A stretch of 33,659 nucleotides of DNA. Origin: Gammaproteobacteria bacterium (GTDB lineage Bacteria > Pseudomonadota > Gammaproteobacteria > JAJDOJ01). Below, in pieces: positions 17,059-27,011 of the stretch. Position 1 is the first letter of the stretch. Every line of letters begins with the position of its first letter. Where the stretch lies: positions 1 through 33,659 of the forward strand of contig JAJDOJ010000059.1 of the NCBI GenBank assembly GCA_022340215.1, given 5' to 3'. A program made the translations under genes and the position numbers. The notes beneath the pieces were generated by a model, which was not told the origin of the DNA, did not search any database, and saw nothing but the letters and a program-made list of their open reading frames with translations.

Positions 17059-17700
17059 GTGACAAGGGGTCTGTTCATAACCGTCGAGGGTAGCGAGGGC
17101 GTTGGCAAATCGACCTGCATGGACCTTATCGTCGAGGAGCTGCTGCGAAGCGGCTTACGGGTCGTCAGGACCCGCGAGCCCGGCGGGACCGCATTGGGTG
17201 AGGCGATTCGCGAGGTCCTGCTCGACACGCAATGGACGGCCATGGGTCTGGACACGGAATTGCTGCTGATGTTCGCGGCGCGCGCCGAGCATATCGATAA
17301 GGTGATCGGACCGGCCCTGGCGCGCGGGGAGTGCGTGGTCAGCGATCGGTTCACGGATGCCACCTACGCCTATCAGGGCGGCGGTCGCGGCATGCCCGAG
17401 GCGCGTATCGCGACCCTCGAGGCGTGGACTCAGGGTGATCTGCGGCCCGATCTGACGCTGCTGCTGGACGTAGACGTAGCGACCGGGCTCGGCAGGGCGA
17501 GTGCACGGGGTGAGGCGGACCGCTTCGAACGCGAGCAACTCGCCTTCTTCGAGCGTGTGCGTAAACGCTATCTCGCGCGTTCGGAGGCCGAACCGAGCCG
17601 GTTTCGCGTCATCGATAGCGGGCGCGACCTGGACGAGGTCGGCACGGATGTTCGCGGTGTCGTCAGTGCCGCGGTCGAGCGTCATGTCGCCGCTGCGTAA
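17059..17700 (+). CDS. tmk: Thymidylate kinase
   Basis: Tmk phosphorylates dTMP to dTDP for DNA synthesis. The 213-residue protein has the P-loop GSEGVGKST at residues 11-19, a TREPGGT segment, the DRF motif in [19 protein letters not shown] and a basic LID ([14 protein letters not shown]). The start is GTG 17059, with GGGAGGA 7 bases before it. Its end overlaps holB by 17 bases. Confidence 0.96.
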   Translation: MTRGLFITVEGSEGVGKSTCMDLIVEELLRSGLRVVRTREPGGTALGEAIREVLLDTQWTAMGLDTELLLMFAARAEHIDKVIGPALARGECVVSDRFTDATYAYQGGGRGMPEARIATLEAWTQGDLRPDLTLLLDVDVATGLGRASARGEADRFEREQLAFFERVRKRYLARSEAEPSRFRVIDSGRDLDEVGTDVRGVVSAAVERHVAAA

Positions 17701-18691
17701 TCCGCTGCCCTGGCAGGGACCGCAGTGGGAGCGCATCTCGCGGGCCCTGACGGGCGACGCCGTGCCCCACGCGCTGCTTCTGGCCGGCCCGGCGGGGCTG
17801 GGCAAACTCCTTTTTTCCAATCTCCTGGGGCGAGCCCTGATGTGCGACGATCGCGGCGGGACAGGGACCCCCTGCGGGCAATGCAGGCAGTGTGCGTTGA
17901 TGGAGGCAGGAACGCACCCGGACAGCTACCGCCTGGCCGCCGAGGCGGAGAAGTCGAACATTCTGGTGGGTCAGGTCAGGCAACTCGGCCATTTCGTCGC
18001 ACTTACCCGGAATCAGGGTCGCTATAAGGTCGCCGTGATCGAAGCCGCCGACAGGATGAATGCAGCCGCCGCCAACAGCCTGCTGAAGACGCTGGAGGAA
18101 CCCCCGGACCGCACGGTGATGATACTGGTGAGCGACCGCCCGGGGGGGCTCCCCGCGACCGTACGCAGCCGTTGCCAGAGAATCGATTTCCGCATCCCGC
18201 CGCGCGAGCTGACCGAGACCTGGCTGGGCACTGGCTCGAGCACCGGGGAGGAAGACATAGCGCTTGCGATGGCCCGCGGCGCACCGCTGGCCGTGCGTGC
18301 CCTGTTGGAGAACGAGGCGCCGGGGCGCGCCCGCATGGTCCTTGACGGTATCGAGGGGATGTTGTCAGGTACGAAGTCACCGGTAGCGGTCGCCCGCGAG
18401 ACGGGGGAGACGGAGGTGTCGGTGCTCCTGGACTGGATGCTGGGATGGCTGACGGACGGGGCACGATCACTCTCGAAGGGCGCCGCGCATCCGGTCGGGG
18501 AACGCGCCGGTCTACCCAACCCGGGTAGGGTTCAGGATTTCTGCCTAGAATCGGTGATGGGGTTGTACAATCAGTTCGTTGAAATGAAGCGCGGTTTGCA
18601 CAGCGGTCAGAATCAGGAACTGCTGCGCGAAGACATCATGCTGGCGTGGCTGTCGGCTGCGAGCGGAAATCCCGGAGGCGTCAATGGCTGA
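17684..18691 (+). CDS. holB: DNA polymerase III subunit delta prime
   Basis: The delta prime subunit is the rigid part of the clamp loader. The 335-residue protein has a degenerate P-loop ([11 protein letters not shown]), a four-cysteine zinc site (MCDDRG..., [17 protein letters not shown]), the [11 protein letters not shown] sensor region and SRCQ. I chose ATG 17684 because it gives the normal N-terminus (NPLPW). A longer open frame reaches back into tmk but is not coding. It overlaps pilZ by 8 bases. Confidence 0.94.
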   Translation: MSPLRNPLPWQGPQWERISRALTGDAVPHALLLAGPAGLGKLLFSNLLGRALMCDDRGGTGTPCGQCRQCALMEAGTHPDSYRLAAEAEKSNILVGQVRQLGHFVALTRNQGRYKVAVIEAADRMNAAAANSLLKTLEEPPDRTVMILVSDRPGGLPATVRSRCQRIDFRIPPRELTETWLGTGSSTGEEDIALAMARGAPLAVRALLENEAPGRARMVLDGIEGMLSGTKSPVAVARETGETEVSVLLDWMLGWLTDGARSLSKGAAHPVGERAGLPNPGRVQDFCLESVMGLYNQFVEMKRGLHSGQNQELLREDIMLAWLSAASGNPGGVNG

Positions 18692-19028
18692 AAAGGGTCG
18701 AGGTATCACCACGGTCTCAATCAAGGACAAGGGGTCGCTCTATGCCGCCTACATGCCCTTCGTGAAGAACGGCGGGCTGTTTGTCGCGACCCGAAAGCCC
18801 CATAAGATCGGGGACGATGTGTTCATTCTCCTCAGCATCATGGAGGAAAACGAACGGCTCCCGATCGCAGGCAAGGTTGTCTGGGTGACACCGGAGGGCG
18901 CACAGGGGAACCGCACACCGGGTATCGGCGTACAGTTCAGCAGTCAGGACCGCGGTCAGACACGGAACAAGATCGAGGGACTCCTGGCGGGCGCGCTGAC
19001 GGCCGACAGACCGACGAATACGATGTGA
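18684..19028 (+). CDS. pilZ: PilZ domain protein, type IV pilus type
   Basis: The 114-residue protein matches the PilZ proteins encoded after holB in gammaproteobacteria, which are needed for type IV pilus assembly. It has the YMPFVKNGGLFV segment, the KIGDDVFILLSI strand and GIGVQF near the end. It lacks the RxxxR and (D/N)xSxxG motifs that bind cyclic di-GMP, as do other members of this branch, so nucleotide binding is not expected. It is the last gene of the fab-to-pilZ run. Confidence 0.93.
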   Translation: MAEKGRGITTVSIKDKGSLYAAYMPFVKNGGLFVATRKPHKIGDDVFILLSIMEENERLPIAGKVVWVTPEGAQGNRTPGIGVQFSSQDRGQTRNKIEGLLAGALTADRPTNTM

Positions 19029-19223
19029 TCTTGACAGGAGCGCGAGCGCGCGGATTGCCTTTGGACGACTTGTGAGATCCGACGGGCAAGTGTCCGACGG
19101 GCAAGTGGGGGAAGTCAAGCTTAGGTCAATGGTATACACTTAAACATTGAATACGCGCCGTCGCGCCCACCTGCGGGAGCCTGATCGGAATCTGAAAGAA
19201 TTACGACACGACACGCCACTACG
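19029..19223 (+). other. pilZ-sucA spacer with a 15-bp tandem repeat
   Basis: The 15-base unit TCCGACGGGCAAGTG occurs twice in direct tandem at 19078-19107. A possible -10 box (TATACA, 19133-19138) lies about 85 bases before the sucA ATG, but its -35 position is poor. The sucA start has no strong ribosome-binding site. Confidence 0.4.
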
Positions 19224-22067
19224 ATGACACAAGCAGGACATTCCTTTCTCCACGGGGGGAATGCCGCATACCTGGATGGCCTCTACGAGGACTATCTGGA
19301 AGACCCGGAGTCCGTCGCCGAACACTGGCGCGGCTATTTCGCCACGCTGGGCAGGGAGCACCAGCCGTTGCATTCGCGCATCCGCTCGGCCCTGCGCGCC
19401 CGAGCGGCCAGGTCCCCCGCTGATCGACTGCCGGCAACGGCAGCCATGGCACAGGTAGAGAGCAGCATGCAGGTCCACGTCCTGCAGCTCATCAACTCCT
19501 ACCGGTACCTGGGATACCGCCAGGCGAATCTCGATCCACTCGAGCAGACCGCCAGACCCTCGGTCCCGGAACTCGAACTCGAGTATCACGGACTGGGATC
19601 AACCGAAATGACCACCGAATTCAATACCGGGTCCCTGTTTGGCCTGCCCGACTGCGCCAGTCTGCGCGAGATAATCAACGCGCTCAGCACGACGTACTGC
19701 GGCACCATCGGCTCGGAGTACATGCATCTCACCGACACGGTGCAGAAACGCTGGATCCAGAAGTACCTAGAGTCGGTCCAGGGCAATCCGCCGGTGAGCG
19801 CCGAGGTCAAACGACGCATCCTCGAGCGAATCGTGGCGGGCACCGAGCTGGAACGCTATCTGCACCACAGGTTCGTTGGCCAGAAGCGCTTTTCGCTGGA
19901 GGGGGGGCTCGCCCTCATTCCGCTGCTGGACAACCTGATACAACGGTGCGGCGAACACGGCATCAAGGAACTGATCGTCGGCATGGCGCACCGCGGTCGC
20001 CTCAACGTCCTGGTCAATGTCTTCGGTAAGGATTCGCGCGACCTGCTGGAGGAGTTCGAGGGTGTGACTCGTCCGGGATTCGGCTCGGGTGACGTCAAGT
20101 ACCACAAAGGTTTCTCCTTCGACCTGAAGACGCGCAACGGTACCGTTCACGCTGTGCTGGCATTCAACCCGTCGCATCTGGAGGTCATCAACCCGGTCGT
20201 CGAGGGATCGGTCCGGGCCCGGCAGGAGCGCCGTCGGGACCGCAAGCGAAACAGCGTCCTGCCCCTACTGATTCACGGCGACGCGGCGTTCGCAGGTCAG
20301 GGCGTGGTGATGGAGACGCTCAATCTCTCCCAGACCAGGGGCTACACGACGGGGGGCACGGTACACGTCGTGGTCAACAACCAGATCGGGTTTACCACCA
20401 GCGACCCCCTGGACTCCCGATCGACCCTGTTCTGTACCGACGTCGCCAAGATGGTGCAGGCGCCGATCTTTCACGTGAACGGGGACGACCCGGAGGCCGT
20501 GGTGTTCGTGACGAACATGGCCCTGGACTATCGCATGCGGTTCAACAAGGACGTGGTTGTGGATATGGTCTGCTACCGCCGGCACGGGCACAGCGAGGCG
20601 GACGAACCCTCGGTGACGCAGCCGCTGATGTACCGGCACATCCGCCGGCATCCCGGGTTGATCGACATCTACCGCGAGCAACTCGAAAAGGAGGGCGTGA
20701 TCGGTTCCGGTGAGGTGGAGGCCATGGCGAAGGACTATATCGCCAAGGTGCAATCCGGCGATCCGGTCTGCGGCCCGATAGACTACGCCGCGGACCACAG
20801 TCTGGCGGTCGACTATTCCGCCTTCAGGGGCAAGCACTGGACCGAACCGGCGGACACCTGCATCTCGTTGGAGCGGGCGCGCGATCTCACGCGCAAGTTT
20901 ACCCAGGTGCCCGGGAATCACGACCTGCACCCGCGGGTGGTAAAATTGCTGCGCGAGCGCGCCTCGATGGGGGAAGGTCAGGTACCGATGGACTGGGGAT
21001 TTGCGGAGACGCTGGCGTATGCATCGTTGCTGGAAGATGGCTACTCCATCCGCCTGTCAGGGCAGGATAGCGTTCGCGGGACCTTTGCACACCGCCATGC
21101 CGGCATACACGATCAGAAGACCGGCGAGGTCATCATTCCGCTGCAGCATCTGTTCGAGGACCAGCCGCAGTTCCTGCCGATCAATTCGCTGCTGTCGGAG
21201 GAGGCGGTGCTCGGTTTCGAGGTTGGCTACAGTACCGCCGAACCACAGTCCCTGGTGATCTGGGAGGCGCAGTTCGGCGACTTCGCCAACAACGCGCAGG
21301 TGATCATCGACCAGTTCATCAGCTCATCGGAGGCGAAGTGGCAGCGCTACTGCGGACTGGTCATGTTCCTTCCCCACGGATACGACGGGCAGGGTCCCGA
21401 GCATTCCTCGGCACGTCTGGAGCGGTACCTGCAGCTCTGTGCGGAGGAAAATATCCAGGTCTGCGTTCCGAGCACGCCGTCCCAGATGTTTCACTTGCTG
21501 AGGCGCCAGATGCTGCGGCCCTATCGCAAGCCGTTGATCGTCATGACACCAAAGAGCCTGCTGCGACACAAAACGTCCGCCTCACCGCTGGAGGCGGTGG
21601 CGAACGCCGGCTTCCAGCCCGTTATCGACGAAGTGGTCGCTCTGGATCCCAACGCGGTCTCGAGGCTGGTCGTCTGCAGCGGCAAGGTGTATTACGATAT
21701 TATGGAAAAGCGTCGTGACGAGCATCTGGAGAACGTTGCCATCATCAGGATCGAGCAACAGTATCCGTTTCCCGCGGACGAGCTGAACAGGGTGCTGGCC
21801 CGGTATCCGAACGCGCTCGACATCGTCTGGGCCCAGGAAGAGCCCCGCAATCAGGGGGCCTGGTACTACATGCAGTCACTGCGGCACCTGAAAGGGTGCA
21901 TAGGGCCCCACCACCGCCTATCCTACGCCGGTAGACGATACTACGCCGCCCCGGCCGTGGGATACCTGCACAAGCACAGGCGCCAGCAACGCGCCCTCGT
22001 GTTGCAGGCGCTGGCGCTTGACGAGGTCTCGGCGGATGCCACGGAACGGTCCGCGGTTGCAAACTGA
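19224..22067 (+). CDS. sucA: 2-oxoglutarate dehydrogenase E1 component
   Basis: SucA decarboxylates 2-oxoglutarate with thiamine diphosphate and passes the succinyl group to the E2 lipoyl arm. The 947-residue protein (933 in E. coli) starts with the E2-binding helix (FLHGGNAAYLDGLYEDYLED). It contains GMAHRGRLNVLVN, the diphosphate-binding GDAAFAGQG with NNQIGFTTS, HRHAGIHDQ and a C-terminal WAQEEPRNQGAWYYM. It is 88 bases ahead of sucB. Confidence 0.97.
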   Translation: MTQAGHSFLHGGNAAYLDGLYEDYLEDPESVAEHWRGYFATLGREHQPLHSRIRSALRARAARSPADRLPATAAMAQVESSMQVHVLQLINSYRYLGYRQANLDPLEQTARPSVPELELEYHGLGSTEMTTEFNTGSLFGLPDCASLREIINALSTTYCGTIGSEYMHLTDTVQKRWIQKYLESVQGNPPVSAEVKRRILERIVAGTELERYLHHRFVGQKRFSLEGGLALIPLLDNLIQRCGEHGIKELIVGMAHRGRLNVLVNVFGKDSRDLLEEFEGVTRPGFGSGDVKYHKGFSFDLKTRNGTVHAVLAFNPSHLEVINPVVEGSVRARQERRRDRKRNSVLPLLIHGDAAFAGQGVVMETLNLSQTRGYTTGGTVHVVVNNQIGFTTSDPLDSRSTLFCTDVAKMVQAPIFHVNGDDPEAVVFVTNMALDYRMRFNKDVVVDMVCYRRHGHSEADEPSVTQPLMYRHIRRHPGLIDIYREQLEKEGVIGSGEVEAMAKDYIAKVQSGDPVCGPIDYAADHSLAVDYSAFRGKHWTEPADTCISLERARDLTRKFTQVPGNHDLHPRVVKLLRERASMGEGQVPMDWGFAETLAYASLLEDGYSIRLSGQDSVRGTFAHRHAGIHDQKTGEVIIPLQHLFEDQPQFLPINSLLSEEAVLGFEVGYSTAEPQSLVIWEAQFGDFANNAQVIIDQFISSSEAKWQRYCGLVMFLPHGYDGQGPEHSSARLERYLQLCAEENIQVCVPSTPSQMFHLLRRQMLRPYRKPLIVMTPKSLLRHKTSASPLEAVANAGFQPVIDEVVALDPNAVSRLVVCSGKVYYDIMEKRRDEHLENVAIIRIEQQYPFPADELNRVLARYPNALDIVWAQEEPRNQGAWYYMQSLRHLKGCIGPHHRLSYAGRRYYAAPAVGYLHKHRRQQRALVLQALALDEVSADATERSAVAN

Positions 22068-22076
22068 ATCCAGATC

Positions 22077-22108
22077 GCGACCCGCCTAACCGGATTGGCG
22101 CGGGTCGC
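22077..22108 (+). other. Hairpin between sucA and sucB
   Basis: GCGACCCGC and GCGGGTCGC form a perfect 9-bp stem around a 14-base loop, starting 9 bases after the sucA stop. It is not followed by T residues and may protect the sucA message or adjust the E1:E2 ratio. Confidence 0.45.
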
Positions 22109-22155
22109 CGACGTGAATCCAGGCGCATGCCTGCCGAGTCCAAGAGGAAAATACC

Positions 22156-23388
22156 GTGCTGATCGACGTCAAGGCGCCCGAACTCGCAGAATCGGTATCC
22201 GACGCGACTATCGTGAACTGGACCAAGTCGGTGGGGGACCGGGTCACGCAGGGGGAACATCTTGCCGATCTGGAGACCGACAAGGTGACGCTGGAGGTCT
22301 CCGCGCCGGTTGACGGTGTGTTGAAGGACATCGGCAAGGTGGAAAACGACACCGTCAACAGCGGCGAAGTGATCGCGGTGATAGTTCCGGGCGCGGGTGA
22401 TACGCCGGCGGAAGAGGCACCTGCCGAAACCGCGGGCATGTCTTCAAAACCGAAACACAGTGGGCGGGACGAGGGAAGTTCAGCACCTCCCAAACTCGGT
22501 CCCGCGGTCCGCAAGCTGCTCTCTGAACACCAACTGCAAGCAGGTGACGTCCCGGCATCCAAGCAAGGACGCCTGACACCTGCCGACGTTCGGGATCACC
22601 TGGCCTCGAAGCCAGAGGCTGTGTCCTCCGGGACGCCCGTGGCTGAGCCGGCCACCGGCGAACAGGTCGTTGCGGAGACCGGCCCCGGCAGGCAGGATCG
22701 CGCGGTACCGATGACGCGCCTGCGCAAGCGGATCGCGCAGCGCCTGCTGGCGGCACAGCACGAGAACGCCATCCTCACCACCTTCAACGAGGTTGACATG
22801 AAGGCGGTCATGGATCTGCGCACCCGGTACCGCGAGTCCTTCGAGAAGGCCCATTCCGTCAAACTCGGTTTCATGTCCTTCTTCGTCAGGGCCTGCGTGC
22901 AGGCACTGAAGCAGTTTCCCGAGATCAATGCCTCGATCAGCGGCGAGGACGTCGTCTATCACGACTACTTCGACATCGGAATCGCGGTGAGTTCGCTGCG
23001 CGGCCTGGTGGTGCCGGTGCTGCGCGACGCTGAGACATTGTCGTTCCACGGGATCGAGGCCGAGATCGCGGAGTTCGCCAGGAAGGCCAAGGCTAACGCG
23101 CTGTCCCTCGAGGAGATGACCGGGGGGACGTTTACCATCACCAACGGCGGGATCTTCGGCTCCCTGCTGTCGACCCCGATCCTCAACCCGCCGCAGAGCG
23201 CGATCCTCGGGATGCATAAGATCCAGGAGCGACCGGTGGTCGTGGGCGGAGAGATCGCCGTGAGGCCCATCATGTACCTTGCGCTGTCCTACGATCACCG
23301 TCTGATCGACGGCCGCGAGGCGGTCCGGTTCCTGGTGACCGTCAAGGAGCAACTCGAGGACCCGTCGCGGATGTTGCTGGACGTCTGA
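22156..23388 (+). CDS. sucB: Dihydrolipoyl succinyltransferase E2 component
   Basis: SucB forms the core of the 2-oxoglutarate dehydrogenase complex and makes succinyl-CoA. The 410-residue protein has an N-terminal lipoyl domain with K43 in ETDKVTLEV, a linker rich in Pro, Ala and Glu, an E3/E1-binding domain ([14 protein letters not shown]), and the catalytic domain with H381 and D385 in [13 protein letters not shown]. The start is GTG 22156, with AGAGGA upstream. The E3 gene lpd, which often follows, is absent; repeat copy 5 comes next. Confidence 0.97.
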   Translation: MLIDVKAPELAESVSDATIVNWTKSVGDRVTQGEHLADLETDKVTLEVSAPVDGVLKDIGKVENDTVNSGEVIAVIVPGAGDTPAEEAPAETAGMSSKPKHSGRDEGSSAPPKLGPAVRKLLSEHQLQAGDVPASKQGRLTPADVRDHLASKPEAVSSGTPVAEPATGEQVVAETGPGRQDRAVPMTRLRKRIAQRLLAAQHENAILTTFNEVDMKAVMDLRTRYRESFEKAHSVKLGFMSFFVRACVQALKQFPEINASISGEDVVYHDYFDIGIAVSSLRGLVVPVLRDAETLSFHGIEAEIAEFARKAKANALSLEEMTGGTFTITNGGIFGSLLSTPILNPPQSAILGMHKIQERPVVVGGEIAVRPIMYLALSYDHRLIDGREAVRFLVTVKEQLEDPSRMLLDV

Positions 23389-23417
23389 CCGGACGCTCGC
23401 GCGCGCAGCTTGCGCTA

Positions 23418-23577
23418 AGGCGATTGCCGGAAAATGACATACCGGATCGCGCCGGATTTTCGTTCGTCATCAAGACGCGACGGCAGGCGCATGGTCGAAC
23501 TATGGAACGGTTGTCGCAACACAGAGGACGGACGACAAAGACAAGCAGGATGGTATGTCATTTGACAGAAATCGCCT
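23418..23577 (+). repeat. Palindromic MITE-like element, copy 5
   Basis: This 160-bp copy begins 29 bases after sucB and ends 54 bases before the likely YjbQ start codon. TA flanks both sides. Its right end carries TTGACA. The lower stem is more degraded (GCGACGGCAG against CGGTTGTCGC). It has the GACGACAAAGAC right-arm variant. Confidence 0.9.
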
Positions 23578-23631
23578 AAAATGGAGTTCCTCCCGACAGC
23601 CCCCGGCAGAAGTCCCCGTCCCGACGGATCC

Positions 23632-24060
23632 ATGTACCTGCAGCAGTCAATCGGCTTCGAGACCCGCGGTCGCGGGACCCACGACATCACCCGCAGCGTC
23701 TGCCGGGTCGTCTTCGGATCGGGTGTCGACACGGGCCTTTGCCACCTGTTTCTGCGCCATACCAGCGCGTCACTGATCGTTTGCGAAAATGCCGACCCCG
23801 TGGTGCGCGAGGACCTGGAACGATTCATGGTGTCGGTGTGCCCCGACGGAGATCCGATGTTCCGGCACACCGCCGAGGGGCCGGACGACATGCCGGCGCA
23901 CGTTCGCAACGTCCTGACCCAGACCGAGCTGACACTGCCCGTCGCCGGTGGTCGTTGCGAACTCGGCACCTGGCAGGGTATCTATCTCTGGGAACACCGC
24001 ACGGCGCCGCACCGGCGGACCGTCATCGTAACCGTACACGGCAATGGCCGCGACGCGTGA
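23632..24060 (+). CDS. YjbQ family protein (UPF0047)
   Basis: The 142-residue protein shows the family pattern: QSIGFETRGRGTHDITRSV at the N-terminus, LFLRHTSASLIVCENADP, a GPDDMPAHVRNVL segment and GTWQGIYLWEHR near the C-terminus. The conserved histidines and acids look metal- or ligand-binding. Some members have weak thiamine phosphate synthase activity in vitro, but the cellular role is unknown. I chose ATG 23632 because homologs begin there; an in-frame ATG at 23581 lies 3 bases after repeat copy 5 and would add 17 unlike residues. Confidence 0.9.
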   Translation: MYLQQSIGFETRGRGTHDITRSVCRVVFGSGVDTGLCHLFLRHTSASLIVCENADPVVREDLERFMVSVCPDGDPMFRHTAEGPDDMPAHVRNVLTQTELTLPVAGGRCELGTWQGIYLWEHRTAPHRRTVIVTVHGNGRDA

Positions 24061-24168
24061 CCGGCAGGCGGGGTTCATCATAACCCTGTTCCTCCGCTCA
24101 TTCACACGCGCGACCGGAGTTACCGGATTACTGGACATCGGTACCCCGTATCATCGCATCCGTACGTC

Positions 24169-26313
24169 ATGGTAAAGAGCGTCATCAAGGAAACCCCCGA
24201 TGCCCGCGACGCCGTGGCGGCCTCGCTCGGTATCGACGTTGCGGACGCCGGGAGCGCACCGGCCCGTGCCCTGGAGATCGCCTTCACGGCTGGCAGCGGT
24301 CTGCCGGAACGGCCACGAGGCATCGACGTCGCCCTGATTCTTCACGAGCTCGGCATGGACGACGAGACCCTGACCGCTGCATTGCTCAGCGATCCGAGAT
24401 TGAGGGACTCGGTTGGCACTGCCGAGATCCGGGAGAATTTCGGGGAGGGCATCGCCGAGCTCGTGCACAGCGTCCACTGGCTGAATACCTTTCGCGAGTG
24501 CGAGCACGAGCAGGTACATAGCGCCGAGGAGGCGGAGCGTTTACGCCGCATGCTGCTTGCCATGGTGCGGGACATCCGCGCCATGCTCATCAAGTTGGCG
24601 TATCGCGTACAGCGCCTGAGGATCCTGTCCAGGGAGCGTTACGAGCCGCGCCGTTGTGTCGCGCGCGAGACCCTGGACGTGTATGCGCCGCTCGCGAACC
24701 GGATTGGCATCGCGCGTCTCAAGTGGGAACTCGAGGACCTGGCGTTTCGCTATCTCGAGCCGCAGGACTACAAGCGACTGGCAAAGGCGCTGGAGGAATC
24801 GCGTATCGAGCGCGAGACCTATCTGCAGGATTTCGTCGCGAGGCTGAAGGAGGCGCTTCGGCAAGAGGACATCGACGCCGAGGTGTACGGGCGTCCGAAA
24901 CACCTTTACAGCATCTGGCGGAAGATGAAGCAGAAGGGTCTCGGGGTGCAGGAGCTGTATGATCTGCGCGCGGTGCGTGTGGTCGTCGGGGAGGTCCGGG
25001 ACTGCTACGCCGCGCTCGGCGTCGTGCACACGCTCTGGCAGCACGTTCCCAAGGAGTTCGATGACTATATCGCCAATCCCAAAGGCAACGGCTACCGATC
25101 GTTGCACACGGCCGTGGCGGGGCCGGGCGGCAAAATCGTCGAGGTGCAGATCCGCACCCACGAGATGCACGACCTTGCCGAGCGCGGCGTAGCGGCGCAC
25201 TGGGCCTACAAGGAAGGAGCGAAACCGGACCGGATGATCCAGCGAAGCGTTGCCTCCATGCGGTCGATGCTGGAATCAGGCGGTAGCGCGCCCCGCGTGC
25301 TGAAGGACTTCCGTACGGAGTTGTTCAGCGATCGGGTCTTCGTTCTGACACCGGATGGCGAGATCAAGGACCTGCCGCGCGGTGCGACACCGCTCGATTT
25401 CGCCTACAGCGTTCACACAGAAGTCGGGCACTGTTGCCGGGGCGCCAAGGTCAACGGACGCATCGTTCCGCTGACGTATCGTCTCAACTCGGGAGAGCAG
25501 GTAGAGATCCTCACCGCGAAGGAAGGCCGGCCCAGCCGCGACTGGCTCAACCCCAACCTGGGTTATCTAGGTACGCCACGGGCCCGCGCGAAGGTGCGGA
25601 ACTGGTTCAAGGGACAGGACAGGGAGCGTCATCTTCAGGAGGGCAGGGAGATCGCGGAGCGCGAGCTGAAGAGGTTGAGTGTCGGCTCGGAGGCGATAGA
25701 GCCCGCGGCGGAGCGATTCAATTTCCAATCGGTTGACGAACTGTACGTCGCGCTGGCGCGAGGCGAGATAGGACCTCAGCAGTTCTCGGGTTCGCTCAGG
25801 GTACCGGGACTCGCGCAGGAGCCGCGCAGTTTCGAGACGCACCTCCCCACGCGCGGAAGGGACTCCGGGGGCATCACCATCCGCGGTGTGGGGAACCTGT
25901 TGACCAGTCTTGCCCAGTGCTGCAAGCCGACCCCCGGCGACGCCGTCGTGGGATATATCACCCAGGGCAGGGGCGTGACGGTGCACCGGAAAGACTGTCA
26001 GAATATCATGCACTTGAGTGACGGTGATGCCTATCGCCTGATCGATGTCGATTGGGGCAGTGACAGGACGGTCTGCCCGGTGGACGTGCGTATCCTCGCC
26101 TATGATCGCAAGGGTCTGCTCGGCGACATCACTGCGGTCCTGTCCAACGAACAGGTCAACCTGATCCGCGCAGATACCCGCACCAACCGGCAGGACCTGG
26201 CCGTGAGCATGGACCTGACCCTGGAGATCGAGGACACCGGTCAGCTGGGGCGCATCATGGACAAGATTCAACAGGTGCGAAACGTGACCGAGGTGCGCCG
26301 TCGTGCGGGCTGA
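24169..26313 (+). CDS. relA: GTP pyrophosphokinase RelA
   Basis: RelA makes (p)ppGpp on stalled ribosomes. The 714-residue protein has a degenerate N-terminal hydrolase region with no HD metal motif, so it should not hydrolyse. A synthetase domain follows with YGRPKHLYSIWRKM, the acidic EFDD at residues 296-299 (RelA type, where SpoT has RxKD) and NGYRSLHT. Then come TGS (DRVFVLTPDGEIKDLP), a zinc-finger-like region with CCKPTPGDAVVGYITQGRG, and an ACT domain. It is shorter than the 744-residue E. coli protein but complete. Confidence 0.95.
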   Translation: MVKSVIKETPDARDAVAASLGIDVADAGSAPARALEIAFTAGSGLPERPRGIDVALILHELGMDDETLTAALLSDPRLRDSVGTAEIRENFGEGIAELVHSVHWLNTFRECEHEQVHSAEEAERLRRMLLAMVRDIRAMLIKLAYRVQRLRILSRERYEPRRCVARETLDVYAPLANRIGIARLKWELEDLAFRYLEPQDYKRLAKALEESRIERETYLQDFVARLKEALRQEDIDAEVYGRPKHLYSIWRKMKQKGLGVQELYDLRAVRVVVGEVRDCYAALGVVHTLWQHVPKEFDDYIANPKGNGYRSLHTAVAGPGGKIVEVQIRTHEMHDLAERGVAAHWAYKEGAKPDRMIQRSVASMRSMLESGGSAPRVLKDFRTELFSDRVFVLTPDGEIKDLPRGATPLDFAYSVHTEVGHCCRGAKVNGRIVPLTYRLNSGEQVEILTAKEGRPSRDWLNPNLGYLGTPRARAKVRNWFKGQDRERHLQEGREIAERELKRLSVGSEAIEPAAERFNFQSVDELYVALARGEIGPQQFSGSLRVPGLAQEPRSFETHLPTRGRDSGGITIRGVGNLLTSLAQCCKPTPGDAVVGYITQGRGVTVHRKDCQNIMHLSDGDAYRLIDVDWGSDRTVCPVDVRILAYDRKGLLGDITAVLSNEQVNLIRADTRTNRQDLAVSMDLTLEIEDTGQLGRIMDKIQQVRNVTEVRRRAG

Positions 26314-26559
26314 GGCGGGACGCTTTCTCTATCCTGGCGGGGGTGCTGTCGCTCGTGGCTGCAGCAGTGCGGCTAGGGCCTATCACGAAGGCGCTACGAG
26401 GCGGCGAGGGCGCTGATCGAGGATGCGCCGCCCGCACCGGAACCGATTTCGACACGATCGGGCTGGTCTGGCAGTACCGCTGGGGTGGAGGGATGTGACA
26501 TCAGACCAGCTTTCATCCTGGAGGGGGCTGGTTCGGATCAGGGTCCGTTACCGGGAGTG
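26314..26559. other. relA downstream region without a clear gene
   Basis: No intact gene is seen. One plus-strand frame has a hydrophobic run (LSILAGVLSLVAAA) followed, after a poor segment, by FDTIGLVWQYRW, which resembles a beta-barrel strand. This could be a gene remnant, but the evidence is thin. Confidence 0.3.
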
Positions 26560-26613
26560 TGATTCTGCCGAGCGGGAATCATCATTGCATCTGAAAACAT
26601 TCATCTCTATAAT
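26560..26613 (+). promoter_or_regulatory. Toxin-antitoxin promoter with operator-like dyad
   Basis: TTGCAT (26585-26590) and TATAAT (26608-26613) are 17 bases apart, a near-consensus sigma-70 promoter. Just upstream, TGATTC (26560-26565) and GAATCA (26576-26581) form an inverted repeat spaced by 10 bases, a likely operator for the Xre-type antitoxin. The start point predicted from the -10 box falls on or next to the ATG codons at 26619 and 26622, so the transcript may be leaderless. Confidence 0.7.
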
Positions 26614-26618
26614 TTCAA

Positions 26619-27011
26619 ATGATGAAGGCAGCGGCAGCACGAAAACATTCCCCCTCCGCGGATGAAGACCGCGCCCGTGTCCTGGCCCGCGCGGTGCACG
26701 GTGTCGCGGATCACCTGGGGCTCACGAATCGCGAGATCTCGGCGATCCTGGGGATCAGTGAATCTTCGGTGACCCGGCTGCGTCAGGGTCGGGCGATGCC
26801 GTATCCCGGCAAGGAGGCGGAATTCGCGGCCCTGCTGGTCAGGCTGTATCGGAGTCTTGACACGCTGGTTGGCGGAGACACGCGGAAGGCGACCGCCTGG
26901 TTTCGCGCACCGAACGCTCATCTGAACGGGATCCCCGCCGAGCGGATCCGAACCATCGAGGGTCTGGTGGATGTCGTCCAGTATCTGGACGCAATGCGCG
27001 GGAAGCTCTGA
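26619..27011 (+). CDS. Xre/MbcA/ParS-type antitoxin
   Basis: The 130-residue protein has an N-terminal helix-turn-helix (LTNREISAILGISESSVTRLRQG) and a C-terminal toxin-binding domain of the DUF2384 type (LVRLYRSLDTLVGGDTRKATAWFRAPNAHLNGIPAERI). Such antitoxins neutralise RES-domain toxins and repress their own promoter. ATG 26619 is followed at once by ATG 26622; either could start. No ribosome-binding site is seen, which suits a leaderless message. It overlaps the toxin frame by 41 bases. Confidence 0.9.
   Translation: MMKAAAARKHSPSADEDRARVLARAVHGVADHLGLTNREISAILGISESSVTRLRQGRAMPYPGKEAEFAALLVRLYRSLDTLVGGDTRKATAWFRAPNAHLNGIPAERIRTIEGLVDVVQYLDAMRGKL

Noticed and set aside
23581-23631. Upstream ATG for the YjbQ-family gene
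   Set aside because: The added residues do not match family N-termini, and homologs start at the ATG at 23632.
24169-26313. SpoT instead of RelA
   Set aside because: The HD motif needed for hydrolysis is absent and the synthetase has the acidic EFDD motif, both RelA traits.
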